42,642 nt of DNA from Planctomycetia bacterium (GCA_005799545.1 SYGM01000158.1:1-42642); one strand, 5' to 3'. Positions 15,244 through 24,134 are shown, numbered from the stretch's first letter. The notes: generated by a model from the letters alone, not told the origin. Numbers and translations: made by a program.

Positions 15244-15976
15244 CGAGCACCGCCAGCGCGGCCGAGACCGCCACCTCGATGCGCAGGATCTGGGGGGCCA
15301 GCCAGACGCCGGGAACCCCGGCGGCCTCGAAGGCCTGTTCCTCGGCCGGGTCAAAGCCCCCTTCCGGTCCGAAATAAAGCACCCAAGTGTTTATTTGACA
15401 ACTCGATGCTACGAAATCGCATAGGCGTACATCCGCCCGGGGAGTGCAGCGCACCGCTCGAGCGGAAGGAGCCGCGAGCAGCGCCTCCAAGGGGGTTGGA
15501 GTGGCGATTTCGAGCGCCCACAGGCCTCCGGACTGCTTTAGAGCCTCGCCGGCGACGCGCTCAAGGCGCTCGCGCCGATGGCCTTCGAGCTCACGGCCCG
15601 AAGGCGGGGAGCGGCGGGTCACGAGAGGAATCCAGCGCCGCGCGCCCAGTTGGCTGAGGCACTGCACCAGCTCTTCGGCATGGCCCAGTCGGGGCAGGGC
15701 GGCCGCCACCGTGACCCGCGGGAGCGCACTGCCCTGCTCGCCCGGCTCCGGTTCCCGCCGCAGCAGCTCGCCAAGCTCGATCGAGACCCCGCGGCGATCG
15801 GCGGTGCGGATCCGCCCGAGCCAGGCGCTGCCGGCACCATCGAGCGCTTCGAAGGCATCGCCGGAGCGCATGCGCAGGACGCGCTGGGCGTGCTCCGCCT
15901 CCCCGGGGGCGAGCTCCGGTGTGCTCAGATCCGCCAGACGCAGGCGACGCAGGGGCGGGGTCGGCGAAGCGTTCAT
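15194..15976 (-). CDS. rsmE: 16S rRNA m3U1498 methyltransferase
   Basis: 260 residues from the ATG at 15976; an upstream in-frame ATG at 16036 would add 20 poorly conserved residues. RsmE methylates N3 of U1498 in 16S rRNA using S-adenosylmethionine. Order: N-terminal PUA-like barrel (about 10-75, GEAEHAQRVLRMRSGDAFEA) and SPOUT knot domain (about 80-250). Visible knot elements are LSQLGARRWIPLVTRRSPPS, RLERVAGEALKQSGGLWALE, YFGPEGGFDPAEEQAFEAAG and the closing LAPQILRIEVAVSAALAVL. The last corresponds to the usual LG.rILRaETA, with the common E-T-A read here as E-V-A. Length is normal. The gene overlaps radC tail-to-tail by 50 bp and is divergent from the FHA gene at 16179. Confidence 0.92.
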   Translation of the reverse strand: MNASPTPPLRRLRLADLSTPELAPGEAEHAQRVLRMRSGDAFEALDGAGSAWLGRIRTADRRGVSIELGELLRREPEPGEQGSALPRVTVAAALPRLGHAEELVQCLSQLGARRWIPLVTRRSPPSGRELEGHRRERLERVAGEALKQSGGLWALEIATPTPLEALLAAPSARAVRCTPRADVRLCDFVASSCQINTWVLYFGPEGGFDPAEEQAFEAAGVPGVWLAPQILRIEVAVSAALAVLVNRLARVDPAAGAPAG

Positions 15977-16095
15977 GGGTCGCGCGGATTGTAGCTTGCG
16001 CACTCCTGAATCTGTGCTTGGACGGCGGAAGGACATCGCTAGGATCTACCCTGCGCGGCGTGCCCCCCGAGACCGCGTCCCGACCGGCCCGACGT

Positions 16096-16118
16096 TACCC
16101 CTGCCCGCAAGCGGGGTA
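16096..16118. promoter_or_regulatory. Hairpin in the leader of the secretion operon
   Basis: TACCCC (16096-16101) and GGGGTA (16113-16118) form an inverted repeat about 60 bp before the first gene of the large operon, inside the 202-bp divergent region shared with rsmE. It could be an operator or a transcript hairpin. No promoter hexamers were assigned with confidence. Confidence 0.3.
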
Positions 16119-16178
16119 GCTGCGCCGGGATCCCCGTTCGACCTCAAAACCGTCTCCCATCCCAAAACCAACGCCCGA

Positions 16179-18365
16179 ATGGACCAACGCTACTTCCTGC
16201 GCTTCGAGAGTGGCGAGCGCAAGGGCGAGACCATCCCCATCCCCGCCAGCGGCCTGACCATCGGCCGCCGCCCCGGACACACCCTTCAGATCACGGACAG
16301 CTCCGTCTCCGGCAACCATGCCGAGCTGCGCATCGCGGGTGGGCAGGTCCTGCTCAAGGATCTTGGCAGCACCAACGGAACGCGAGTGGAAGGCCAGCGC
16401 GTGCAGGAACAGCGCCTGCAGCCGGGCGAGCGCCTGCAGTTCGGCACCGTCGAGCTGTTTTTCGGAGCGGAGGAGTCTGCGGACTCCGGTGATGAGATCC
16501 GGTTGGAGTCGGCGGATGAGCCGACAGCGCCGGTGCGTCCCGCGGCTCCTGCGGCCCGACCTGCCGCGCAGCCTGCGGCCCGACCTGCCGCGCAGCCTGC
16601 GGCCCGACCTGCCGCGCAGCCTGCGGCCCGACCTGCCGCGCAGCCCGCAGCACGTCCAGCAGCTCAACCCGCAGCTTCCTCGGAGGTCCCCTCGGATTAT
16701 CTGCCGGCTGCTGAGCTGCTTGAAGGTCCCGCGGAGCTCGGACGCGTCAGCGCGGAGCGCCTCGCGCGCTCCGCCAAGGTCTCGCGGCCCGGCCTGGTCG
16801 TGGTCGCACTGGCCCTGTTGGGCGGGGGTGTCTGGTACTGGCTGCAGGGCCAGCAGGGCGGTTCCGAGCAGCGCTCGCGACCGGTCGAGCCGGTGATCGG
16901 AAACCTCCTGAGCGAGGACTACTCCTTCGAAGGCGAGCGCGACAGCTGGAGTGGTGTGGAAGGAGCACCGCAGGCCTTCCTGCGCAATGTTGCGGCCGCG
17001 TACAGCGGCGACTACGGCCTGTCCTGCGATCTGGGAACGCAGGAGTGGGCGCGCACGCGCTCCAAGCTGGTCTCGATCGGCGATGACAAGGAACTGGTGG
17101 CGAGCGCGCAACTGCGCGCGCGCGGTGGAGTGCGCGTGCGCCTGGGTTTGGAGTTCAGCCAGGGGCTCGCGGACGAGAGCGCACGGCTGGAGCCGATCAC
17201 GATCTTCGCGCGGCCCATCGAGGGCGGAGCGTACGAGCGCGTGGAATGGTCGACGAATGTGCCGCCGGGTTACGACCGCGCGCGCCTCGTGGTCGATGCG
17301 CGCGCCGAGACGGGTGCGGGCAGTGCTGCGTTCGACGATGCCAGCGTGCTGATGCGCGGCAAGGCGCCGGCGCCGGCGGCGGAACTCGGCGAAGCGCGCC
17401 TGTTCGTGCTCGGCGAGCCGGCTGCGTACGGACTCTTCGCACGAGGTGGCACGCTCGGCATCTCGGCGCTGGAGCTGCGCGAGGGCGCGGAGCAGCCGCC
17501 GCTGTCGCTCGAGGCGAGTGCGGAACAAACCCGCTTCCGGCTCGTGCCGAGCGGCACCGGCAGCTTCTCACAGCTGCGCCTGAGGGTGGACGGTGCGCTC
17601 GCGGGACGGGGCATGGCCACGCTGGGGATGCCGGCGGCGGGCATGGCGAGCAGTGCCGGCGGCGCGGGCGCGGCGAAGCCTGCCGAGGCGGGCTTCCGCT
17701 CGCATGGTGCCAGCGGTTTTGAGCGCGAAAACGTGGCGCGCGTGCTGCTGGGCTCCGGGCGTGATCTGGTGACGCTGGAAGCCGGAGTGCCCATGCGCGT
17801 GCGCGCGTTGCGCGAGGACAAGGCACTGGTGCTGCAAATCGATTGTCCGCAGGCGAAGGCGCTGACGCTGCAAGTCGACTTTCGGGAGGAGCGCAAGAGC
17901 GCCCAGGATCTCGCGGCCACCGCACGCGCGGCCGAGAAGAAGGGGGAGCTTGGCAGCTGCATCCAGCAGTGGAGCGCGCTGCTCGACAGCTACCCGTTCG
18001 AAGAACCGCTCGTGCGCGAGGCCGAGGAAGTCCGCGCGCGACTGGTGCAGCAGGGACTGGGCGAACTGCGCGAGCTCGGTCAATCGCTCGAACGAGCGCG
18101 CTTCTTCCAGCTGCCCGAACTGTTCGAGCAGTGCCGCGTTCAGATGACTGCCGTCGCGCAGCGCTACGCTCGCAGCGAGGTCGAACGGGCAACCGAGGAG
18201 CAGATGCAGGCCATGGAGACGGAATTGTCGGGATCGCGCGCCAGACTGCGCGCCCGTGAGCTTGAGCGGCTGCAGGCCATTCTCGGCGCGCTGGAAGGCT
18301 CCGGATCCAAGGGGCTGGCGGAACAGGTTCGTCGCGCGATCACCGCGCAGCAAGGAGGCCAGTGA
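16179..18365 (+). CDS. FHA domain / membrane helix / jelly-roll protein
   Basis: 728 residues from the ATG at 16179; the frame upstream is a shadow of rsmE. Order: an FHA domain (1-100) with TIGRRPGHTLQI, SVSGNHAEL and KDLGSTNGTRV, all phosphothreonine-binding signature segments; an Ala/Pro-rich linker with PAARPAAQ repeats (about 115-170); one membrane helix (about 205-225, LVVVALALLGGGVWYWLQG); a carbohydrate-binding-like jelly-roll (about 240-395, starting NLLSEDYSFEGERDSWSG); a second beta-rich part; and a helical C-terminus (about 575-728). FHA faces the cytoplasm and the rest the periplasm. It is the first gene of the pseudopilin operon, so it may link phospho-signalling to the machine. 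Its stop overlaps the next start as TGATG. Confidence 0.85.
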   Translation: MDQRYFLRFESGERKGETIPIPASGLTIGRRPGHTLQITDSSVSGNHAELRIAGGQVLLKDLGSTNGTRVEGQRVQEQRLQPGERLQFGTVELFFGAEESADSGDEIRLESADEPTAPVRPAAPAARPAAQPAARPAAQPAARPAAQPAARPAAQPAARPAAQPAASSEVPSDYLPAAELLEGPAELGRVSAERLARSAKVSRPGLVVVALALLGGGVWYWLQGQQGGSEQRSRPVEPVIGNLLSEDYSFEGERDSWSGVEGAPQAFLRNVAAAYSGDYGLSCDLGTQEWARTRSKLVSIGDDKELVASAQLRARGGVRVRLGLEFSQGLADESARLEPITIFARPIEGGAYERVEWSTNVPPGYDRARLVVDARAETGAGSAAFDDASVLMRGKAPAPAAELGEARLFVLGEPAAYGLFARGGTLGISALELREGAEQPPLSLEASAEQTRFRLVPSGTGSFSQLRLRVDGALAGRGMATLGMPAAGMASSAGGAGAAKPAEAGFRSHGASGFERENVARVLLGSGRDLVTLEAGVPMRVRALREDKALVLQIDCPQAKALTLQVDFREERKSAQDLAATARAAEKKGELGSCIQQWSALLDSYPFEEPLVREAEEVRARLVQQGLGELRELGQSLERARFFQLPELFEQCRVQMTAVAQRYARSEVERATEEQMQAMETELSGSRARLRARELERLQAILGALEGSGSKGLAEQVRRAITAQQGGQ
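16548..16643 (+). repeat. Four perfect 24-bp tandem repeats within the FHA gene
   Basis: Four identical 24-bp units (16548-16571, 16572-16595, 16596-16619, 16620-16643) and a fifth decayed copy (16644-16667). Each encodes eight residues, giving PAARPAAQ repeated, in the linker between the FHA domain and the membrane helix. Perfect identity, including third positions, means recent duplication or ongoing copy-number variation by slippage. Because 24 is a multiple of three, changes alter only linker length. Confidence 0.95.
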
Positions 18366-20002
18366 TGGCACGCGAGATCACAGGCATAGATCTGGGACTG
18401 CGCACGGCGAAGTTCCTGCGCGGACAGGCCAAGGGCAACAGCTTCAAGGTCAGCCGCTTCGCGATCGTCGGACTGGAAAGCGCTGAGATCGTCGAGGGCT
18501 GGAACGGCATTGAGCTGCCGTTCAAGCCCGGGCTTTCACGGGTCGGCATCACGGGACGCGATGTCAATGTGCGCTACACGCGCGTGCCGCGCGTGCCGGA
18601 TTGGCAGCTGCGCAACCTGATGCGCTTCGAGGTCGAAGAGATCGGCGAGCAATCCGGCTCGGGCGTGGCCTCGGACTTCAATCTGCTGCCGGAACTGCCT
18701 GAAATCGAAGGCGAGGACGTCGTGCTGCTGGCGATGGCGCGCGAGAGCCTGCTGGAGGAGCATGCCGACGGGCTGGCTGCCGCGGGCGGCAAGGCGCAGG
18801 CCTTCACGCCCAATTCGATCGCGCTCTACAACGCGTTCCTGCGCTACGGCGTCGTGCAGGACGAGACCGTGCTGCTGGCGAACATCGGCCACGACAACAT
18901 CGACGTGGTGCTGCTGCGCGGGCCGGATCTGGTCTTCGCGCGCAACCTCTCGGGCGGCGGCAAGCTATTCGATGATGCCATCGCGCAGCGACTGTCGATC
19001 CCGGCGGAGAAAGCGCGCGAGTGGAAGGAGCGCGTCGGCACGCTCGATCCTGCGGCGCGTCTCAGCGATGCCAACGCGGAGCGCATCCGCGAGGCATGCA
19101 AGGCCGCCGCCGGTCAGCTCGCTGGCCTGCTGCAGTCGACCGTGCTGTTTGCGAAGAGCCAGATCAAGATCTCCAGTCTCAAGCTTGATCGCGTGCTGCT
19201 GTGCGGCGGCGGTGCGACGCTGGAGGGGCTGCCCCGCCATCTGTCGGGAGCGCTGGGCGTGCCGGTCGAGTTGTTCGATCCGTTCCGCGTGGTGGACGTC
19301 AGCGCGCTGGACGCCGAAGCGGCGGCGCTGCTGGAAGCGCACAGAAGCGAAGCGGTGATCGCGCTGGGACTCGCCAGCATGGGCAGCCTCGACGACGCCT
19401 GGTCGCTGGAGATCCTGCCTTCGAAGCTGGCGCGGCAGCGTGCCTTCCGAGAGCAGCACATCTGGCTGATCGCGGCGGGTGTGCTGGCGCTGGGGTATCT
19501 GGGCCTGGATGCGTGGCAGACCTCGCAGCGCAAGGCCGAGATCGAGCAGCGCGCGCAGACACTGCAGCGGCAGGTCAAGGAGGCGGACTCGATCCATCGG
19601 CGCACCGAGGAATTGCTGTCGCAGAACGAGCGGCTGGCGCGCCATGCCGGCGAACTGCAGCAGGCGGCGGGCTCGGGTGCACAGCTCGCGCGCTCGCTGG
19701 TGCTGCTGGAACAGCACCTGCCTCCGGAATTCTGGCTCACCCAGCTTTCGAGTGACTGGCGAGCCGATCCGGAGCTGGGCGTGCCCCGCGGCTCCGAGCG
19801 GCCGATCCTCTCGCTGACCGGCAAGGCGCGTGAAGGCACCAACTCGCTTTCCAGCCTGTACGAGCGCTTCATCGGGTCCGTGCGCGGCGGCCTGCCCAAG
19901 GAGGCGCGGCTGCGCGAGCGGCTGACACCCAACGGTTCCAAGTTCACGATCGATGTGTGCGGTTTTGCGCCGAACGCAAGCGCGGCCAAGGAAGGGCCCT
20001 GA
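18365..20002 (+). CDS. PilM-PilN fusion / GspL-like inner-membrane platform protein
   Basis: 545 residues. ATG at 18365 shares its A with the previous stop (TGATG), with AAGGAGG about 8 bases upstream; a GTG at 18362 is a possible earlier start. Residues 1-345 are a PilM-like actin-fold domain: GIDLGLRTAKFLRG (phosphate-1-like), RNLMRFEVEE, LLANIGHDNIDVVLL (phosphate-2-like), NLSGGGKLFDDAIAQRL and LLCGGGATLEGLPRHLS. A membrane helix follows (about 365-385, IWLIAAGVLALGYLGLDAW), then a coiled coil (386-435) and a PilN-like periplasmic domain (LEQHLPPEFWLTQLS ... LTGKA). PilM and PilN are normally separate; this single chain has the architecture of GspL in type II secretion. With the next gene it would form the inner-membrane platform that couples to the assembly ATPase. 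Confidence 0.88.
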   Translation: MAREITGIDLGLRTAKFLRGQAKGNSFKVSRFAIVGLESAEIVEGWNGIELPFKPGLSRVGITGRDVNVRYTRVPRVPDWQLRNLMRFEVEEIGEQSGSGVASDFNLLPELPEIEGEDVVLLAMARESLLEEHADGLAAAGGKAQAFTPNSIALYNAFLRYGVVQDETVLLANIGHDNIDVVLLRGPDLVFARNLSGGGKLFDDAIAQRLSIPAEKAREWKERVGTLDPAARLSDANAERIREACKAAAGQLAGLLQSTVLFAKSQIKISSLKLDRVLLCGGGATLEGLPRHLSGALGVPVELFDPFRVVDVSALDAEAAALLEAHRSEAVIALGLASMGSLDDAWSLEILPSKLARQRAFREQHIWLIAAGVLALGYLGLDAWQTSQRKAEIEQRAQTLQRQVKEADSIHRRTEELLSQNERLARHAGELQQAAGSGAQLARSLVLLEQHLPPEFWLTQLSSDWRADPELGVPRGSERPILSLTGKAREGTNSLSSLYERFIGSVRGGLPKEARLRERLTPNGSKFTIDVCGFAPNASAAKEGP

Positions 20003-20005
20003 GCG

Positions 20006-20815
20006 ATGGACCTCAACAATTTCTGGCAGCAGAACAAGCGCTTCGTCGTGAGTGTCGCCAGCGGCGGCATCGTGTTCGTGATCGGGATCATGCTGATCGA
20101 CGGACTCTACGGCGCCGATCTGGCGAAGCTGACGCGCGAAGTCGGTCAGAACGAGTCCCGTCTGCGCAACACGCCGATGTACACGCGCGCAGAGCGCGAC
20201 AAGGCGCAGGCGCAGAACGAGGCGCTGACGAAGTCGATCGCCGATCTGGAAGCGCGCGTGCGTTTCCTCCCGCGCCCCTTCTTTCGCCTCGATCCCAACG
20301 GTGCTCCGGCCGCGAATCAGTACTTCGCCGTGGTGTCGCAGACGCGCGAGGATCTGCTGCGCAGCGCCGGTCGCGCAAACCTGAGGCTGCCGGAGGACCT
20401 GGGCCTGCCGGCGCTGTCGCCGACGCGCGATGCCGAGATCGCCAAGCATCTCGAAGCGCTGGATCTGGTTGAGCGCGTCGTGCGGCTCGCGCTGGAGAAC
20501 GGCGTGCAGCGCATCGACAAGATCGAAATCCGCCTCGATCCCAAACTCAACTCGCGCGAGGGCGTGGGCGCGATCGAGCGCACGCGCGTTGCCTTCACGG
20601 TCTCGGGTGATCCGGCGCCGCTCACGGCGCTGCTTGTCGCCTCGCAGGAGGCGCGCGACGTCAAGCTGGAGGGCCGGACGCAAGCCGTGCTGCCGCTGCC
20701 GATCGAAAAGGCCGAGATCAGTCCCGCACGCAGCAAGCAGGACGAGGCCAGCCTCGAGGTCGTGTTCCTTTTGGTGACGCTGCACGAGCGCAGCGAGGAG
20801 AACAGCGGAAGCTGA
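20006..20815 (+). CDS. PilO/GspM-like inner-membrane protein
   Basis: 269 residues, starting 3 bp after the PilMN stop. It has a short cytoplasmic N-terminus (MDLNNFWQQNKR), one membrane helix (about 13-33, FVVSVASGGIVFVIGIMLI), a coiled coil (about 38-87, LAKLTREVGQNESRLRNTPM ... ALTKSIADLEAR), and a periplasmic domain (about 130-260) with strands such as QRIDKIEIRLDP and ERTRVAFTVSGDPAPLTALL, consistent with a ferredoxin-like PilO/GspM fold. Sequence identity to PilO is low; the call rests on architecture and on following a PilM-PilN protein. It probably pairs with the PilN part of the preceding product. Confidence 0.75.
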   Translation: MDLNNFWQQNKRFVVSVASGGIVFVIGIMLIDGLYGADLAKLTREVGQNESRLRNTPMYTRAERDKAQAQNEALTKSIADLEARVRFLPRPFFRLDPNGAPAANQYFAVVSQTREDLLRSAGRANLRLPEDLGLPALSPTRDAEIAKHLEALDLVERVVRLALENGVQRIDKIEIRLDPKLNSREGVGAIERTRVAFTVSGDPAPLTALLVASQEARDVKLEGRTQAVLPLPIEKAEISPARSKQDEASLEVVFLLVTLHERSEENSGS

Positions 20816-20819
20816 AATC

Positions 20820-23483
20820 ATGGAGATCCGCAAGGAACCGCTGGTGCTGGTCGGCACGCTGGGCGTGCTCGGCTGGCTTGGATGGAGCCTGTTCCAGTCG
20901 CAGCCCGCGCGTCGCGCCGGTTCGGCGAAGAACGCCAACGCTCCGCAACTGCGCGAGTATCCCGCTCCGACCCTGGACGGACTCGAGGTGGCGCGCAGTG
21001 AAGGACTGCGCGCGCCGCGCGAACTGTTCTCGCCCCCGAGCGACACGCGCCCTCTGCCGCCGCTGGAGTATCTCCCGCCGCCGATGCCTGCTCCGCTGCC
21101 GCTGATGCCTCCGCCGCACGCCGAACCGGCGGCGCGACTGCACGGCAAGCTGCTGCGGCGAGCGGTGAGCGCGCTGGACCTGCCCGCGCTGTTCGGCTCC
21201 GATGCGGCGGTTGCCGCCGCGGACGCCAAGCCTGCTGCGGCCGCAGGCAGCACGGAACTGGGCACTGCCGATCGTCTGGCCGGCTACAAGAAGCTCTTCG
21301 ACTGGTATCGCACGGTCGATTTCCGCTTCGGTCAGATCCTCAACCCCGAGCGCTTCGCGCTCGCGCGCCGGCCCAACGAACCGCTTCTGTTCGTCGAGTA
21401 CGATCCGGTTCGCGGCGTGCCGAAGATCCCCGGTGCCGCTCCCGTCGCCGTCGAGCGCAAGAGCGTGACCGAATACGGCTTTGCCGACACGATCCCCAAC
21501 CGTCTGGAGCAGCGCCGCGCGGAGTTCGGCGATCCGCTGGCGGTCTCGGAGTACGAGAAGGCGATCAGCTTCGCCTACTGGTGCATCGAGAACCGGCATG
21601 AGAGTCCGCGCGCGCTGGTTGTTGCGGAGGAGATGTTCCGCCGCGCCAGCAAGGTGCTGGGCGAGGATCCGGCACCGCGCCTGGGACTTGCGCGCTGCCA
21701 TGAAGCGGCCTTCGAGTTCGAGAGGGCCTTTCAGGAGTATCGCTCGCTGCTCGAGTCGAGCCGCAATCCGCTCGTGATGGTGCGGCTTGCGGAACTGGAA
21801 GCGCGCTTCCGCCTCTACGATGCCGCCCGCGGTCATTTCGAAGAGGCCATCAAGGCCGGGCGCACGCAGTGGGCCGTGCAGCAGGCCTATGGACGCTTCC
21901 TGATGTCGCGCGGCTCGCACGCGGATGCCATCGAGCATCTGCGTCTGGCCAACCAGTTCGAGCCGACGGGGCCGGAGTCTCAGGAGGACCGTGCTCGTCT
22001 GCGCAGTGATCTGGCGCTGGCGCTGGTCGCCAACGGTGCGCTGGATGAAGGGCTGGAGTGGGCGGACAAGGCTCTGCAGGCCCTGCCGGAGGATGATGAA
22101 GCGCTCGCGATCCGCATCTCGGTGCTCGCACTGCGCGGCGGTTCGGCCGTCTCGAAGGTCGAGATGGCGGAGGCGGAAGCTTCGCTGCTGTTGTCCATGG
22201 GCGTCGAAGCGCTGGCCGTGCGCACGCCGGATGGCGCGCAGCGCGCGCGCCAGCTGCTGGAGCAGGCCGCGCAGGCCGATCCGCTGCGCTCCGTGCGAGC
22301 GCTTCGTGCTCTCTCATGGCTCGCGGAGACGACCGGGAACCCCGAGCAGGCGCTGAGCTTCGCTCAGGAGGCTCTGGAGAACGATCCGCAGGATGTGTGG
22401 TCGCTCTACCAGCGCGGCCGGCTGGCGGTGCAGCGTGACGACCTGGAAGGAGCTGCGGAGTATTTCGCCCGCGCTCTGGAGCAGGAACTCGACTGCGCGG
22501 ACGTGCTCGGCGCGGTCGGGGATCTGGAGTATCGCCAGGGCAATCACGCCAAGGCCGATCGCTATCTCGAGCGCGCGCTGATGCTGGAGTCCAAGAATCC
22601 TGTCTTCCATGCGCTGCGCGGCCAGAATCAGGTGCAACTGGGGCTGCTCCGCGATGCAGAGACGAGCTTCCGCGCCGCGTTGTCGGTCAACCCGGATGAT
22701 CCGGTCTCGCGTGCGGGCATGGCCTGGTGCGCGTACCGCAACGGACAGGCGGATGAGGCCATCACGCGACTGCGCGAGCTGGATGACAACCGGCGCAGCC
22801 AGCCGGAGACCGATCCGTACCGCAAGTACGCGGTGGGGGAGATCGCCCGCATTCAGGACCACGTGCAGAAGGTCGCGTGGACCGACCGCTTCGAGCGCAC
22901 CAACCTGATGAACGGCTGGGAAGTCGAGGAGCGCAACGGGCCGCAGGTCACGATCCACGACGGGGTGGTGACGCTGGCGGGCTCGTTCAAGAACAACGGC
23001 CGTGCGCGGCTTTGGCGCGAAATCGGCGCCGCGAGCTTCGTGGCGCTGGAGATGAAGCTCCACGTGCGCAGCGAAACGACGGCGCGCGTCGGCATCTTCG
23101 TCAGCCGCGAGTCCGTGCGCGGCGGCGAGAGCCAGGTCGAGGCCGAGGCCGTGATCGTCCGTCACAACGAGCCGGGTCGCAACGTGGCGCAGACGCGCCT
23201 GATGAAGCGCGGCGAGGAGGACATGCCTTACAACGACGTCGTCGGACTGGAGTGGAAGTTCGACGCGCCCGTGACGGTGCGCATCGAGCGCGTCGGCGAC
23301 TCCTCCGACACCCGCATGCGCATCCTGATGGACGGCTTCGCCGTGGTCGAGGGCAAGAGCATGCCCACGCTCGCCAAGACCAACCAACCGCTGCGCCTAG
23401 GCCTCTTCGCGGAGGGTGCCTCCGGCAAGAAGGTCAGCGTCGACATCGACGATGTCGAGGTCGTGTTCCGTCAGAGCAACTAG
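20820..23483 (+). CDS. Membrane-anchored TPR protein with lectin-like C-terminal domain
   Basis: 887 residues, 4 bp after the PilO-like gene. A membrane anchor (about 7-24, PLVLVGTLGVLGWLGWSLF) is followed by a proline-rich periplasmic stretch (about 60-105, LPPLEYLPPPMPAPLPLMPP) and a long helical TPR region (about 240-660), e.g. APRLGLARCHEAAFEFERAF, WSLYQRGRLAVQRDDLEGAA and VLGAVGDLEYRQGNHAKADR. Residues about 685-887 (from WTDRFERTNLMNGWEVEERN) form a beta-sandwich of the LamG/DUF1080-like type: NGRARLWREIGA, FVALEMKLHVRSETTARVGI, RIERVGDSSDTRMRILMDG. In type IV pilus operons this position holds PilP, which links platform and secretin; this protein may replace it, but that is inference from order and topology only. 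Confidence 0.8.
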   Translation: MEIRKEPLVLVGTLGVLGWLGWSLFQSQPARRAGSAKNANAPQLREYPAPTLDGLEVARSEGLRAPRELFSPPSDTRPLPPLEYLPPPMPAPLPLMPPPHAEPAARLHGKLLRRAVSALDLPALFGSDAAVAAADAKPAAAAGSTELGTADRLAGYKKLFDWYRTVDFRFGQILNPERFALARRPNEPLLFVEYDPVRGVPKIPGAAPVAVERKSVTEYGFADTIPNRLEQRRAEFGDPLAVSEYEKAISFAYWCIENRHESPRALVVAEEMFRRASKVLGEDPAPRLGLARCHEAAFEFERAFQEYRSLLESSRNPLVMVRLAELEARFRLYDAARGHFEEAIKAGRTQWAVQQAYGRFLMSRGSHADAIEHLRLANQFEPTGPESQEDRARLRSDLALALVANGALDEGLEWADKALQALPEDDEALAIRISVLALRGGSAVSKVEMAEAEASLLLSMGVEALAVRTPDGAQRARQLLEQAAQADPLRSVRALRALSWLAETTGNPEQALSFAQEALENDPQDVWSLYQRGRLAVQRDDLEGAAEYFARALEQELDCADVLGAVGDLEYRQGNHAKADRYLERALMLESKNPVFHALRGQNQVQLGLLRDAETSFRAALSVNPDDPVSRAGMAWCAYRNGQADEAITRLRELDDNRRSQPETDPYRKYAVGEIARIQDHVQKVAWTDRFERTNLMNGWEVEERNGPQVTIHDGVVTLAGSFKNNGRARLWREIGAASFVALEMKLHVRSETTARVGIFVSRESVRGGESQVEAEAVIVRHNEPGRNVAQTRLMKRGEEDMPYNDVVGLEWKFDAPVTVRIERVGDSSDTRMRILMDGFAVVEGKSMPTLAKTNQPLRLGLFAEGASGKKVSVDIDDVEVVFRQSN

Positions 23484-23485
23484 CC

Positions 23486-24130
23486 ATGAAACTCAAGCAC
23501 ACACGCGCGGGCCGGGCTGGCGGCTTCACCTTGATCGAGATGGTGGCGGTGATCTTCATCATCGGCATTCTGACGACGTTTCTCGTGGTGACCCTGGGCA
23601 AGACGGGCGAGGCCGCGAAGGAAAAGATCACCGCGTCGTATCTCCAGCAGCTCTCCGCGGCGATCGCGGAGTACGAGAACCAGCACGGGGACTTTCCGCC
23701 CAGCGCGTGGAAGGAGGAGTGGAACACCGCTCCCAACTCGACCAATGTCGGCGCTGAAGCACTCGTGCTGACGCTGTTTTCGGGCAAGTTCCAGGCCAAT
23801 CTGCCGGATGATCGCCTCGTCAATACGGACAATGACATGAGCCAGAAGCCGCTGGCGCGCTTCCCCAAGGCGGATCTGTTCGAACTCAAGGACGAGTGGG
23901 GCAACCCGATCGCCTATCTGCACCGGCGTGACTACAAGCGTCAGGACGTCTACCTGCTGCTCGATCCGGCGACCGGTGAGCCGCGCGAGTCGAGCCTGCT
24001 TGCCGCGATGAACCCCAAGACCGGCGAACCCTTCAACCCGCGCGGGTTCCAGCTCGTTTCCGCCGGTGTCGACGGCGAGTTCGGAACCGCCGATGACATC
24101 GGCAACTGGGCCAAGCCCGAAGAGGAATGA
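23486..24130 (+). CDS. Major pseudopilin, GspG-like
   Basis: 214 residues from the ATG at 23486, 2 bp after the TPR gene. The N-terminus KHTRAGRAGG|FTLIEMVAVIF is a type III (prepilin) signal: cleavage after Gly, Phe+1 and Glu+5, then a hydrophobic helix to about residue 40. The globular part has ITASYLQQLSAAIAEYENQH (alpha-1 continuation) and DEWGNPIAYL, the GspG-type 'D.WG.PY' calcium-loop signature. The end, GFQLVSAGVDGEFGTADDI, is the standard GspG 'SaGpDg..gT.DDi' motif. It should be the major subunit of the pseudopilus and needs a prepilin peptidase encoded elsewhere. At 214 residues it is longer than typical GspG (~140), because of an insert around PKTGEPFNPRG and RQDVYLLLDPATG. Confidence 0.93.
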   Translation: MKLKHTRAGRAGGFTLIEMVAVIFIIGILTTFLVVTLGKTGEAAKEKITASYLQQLSAAIAEYENQHGDFPPSAWKEEWNTAPNSTNVGAEALVLTLFSGKFQANLPDDRLVNTDNDMSQKPLARFPKADLFELKDEWGNPIAYLHRRDYKRQDVYLLLDPATGEPRESSLLAAMNPKTGEPFNPRGFQLVSAGVDGEFGTADDIGNWAKPEEE

Positions 24131-24134
24131 GCGC

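Noticed and set aside
15395-15400. Perfect TTGACA as a promoter for a plus-strand transcript
   Set aside because: It lies inside the rsmE coding region, and no -10-like hexamer is found 16-18 bp downstream.
16548-16667. Tandem repeats as a CRISPR array
   Set aside because: Units are directly adjacent with no spacers and lie in frame inside a gene, encoding PAARPAAQ.
18965-21265. A 766-codon open frame on the minus strand
   Set aside because: Antisense to the PilM-PilN and PilO-like genes, which have clear family motifs; the frame has no protein-like pattern.
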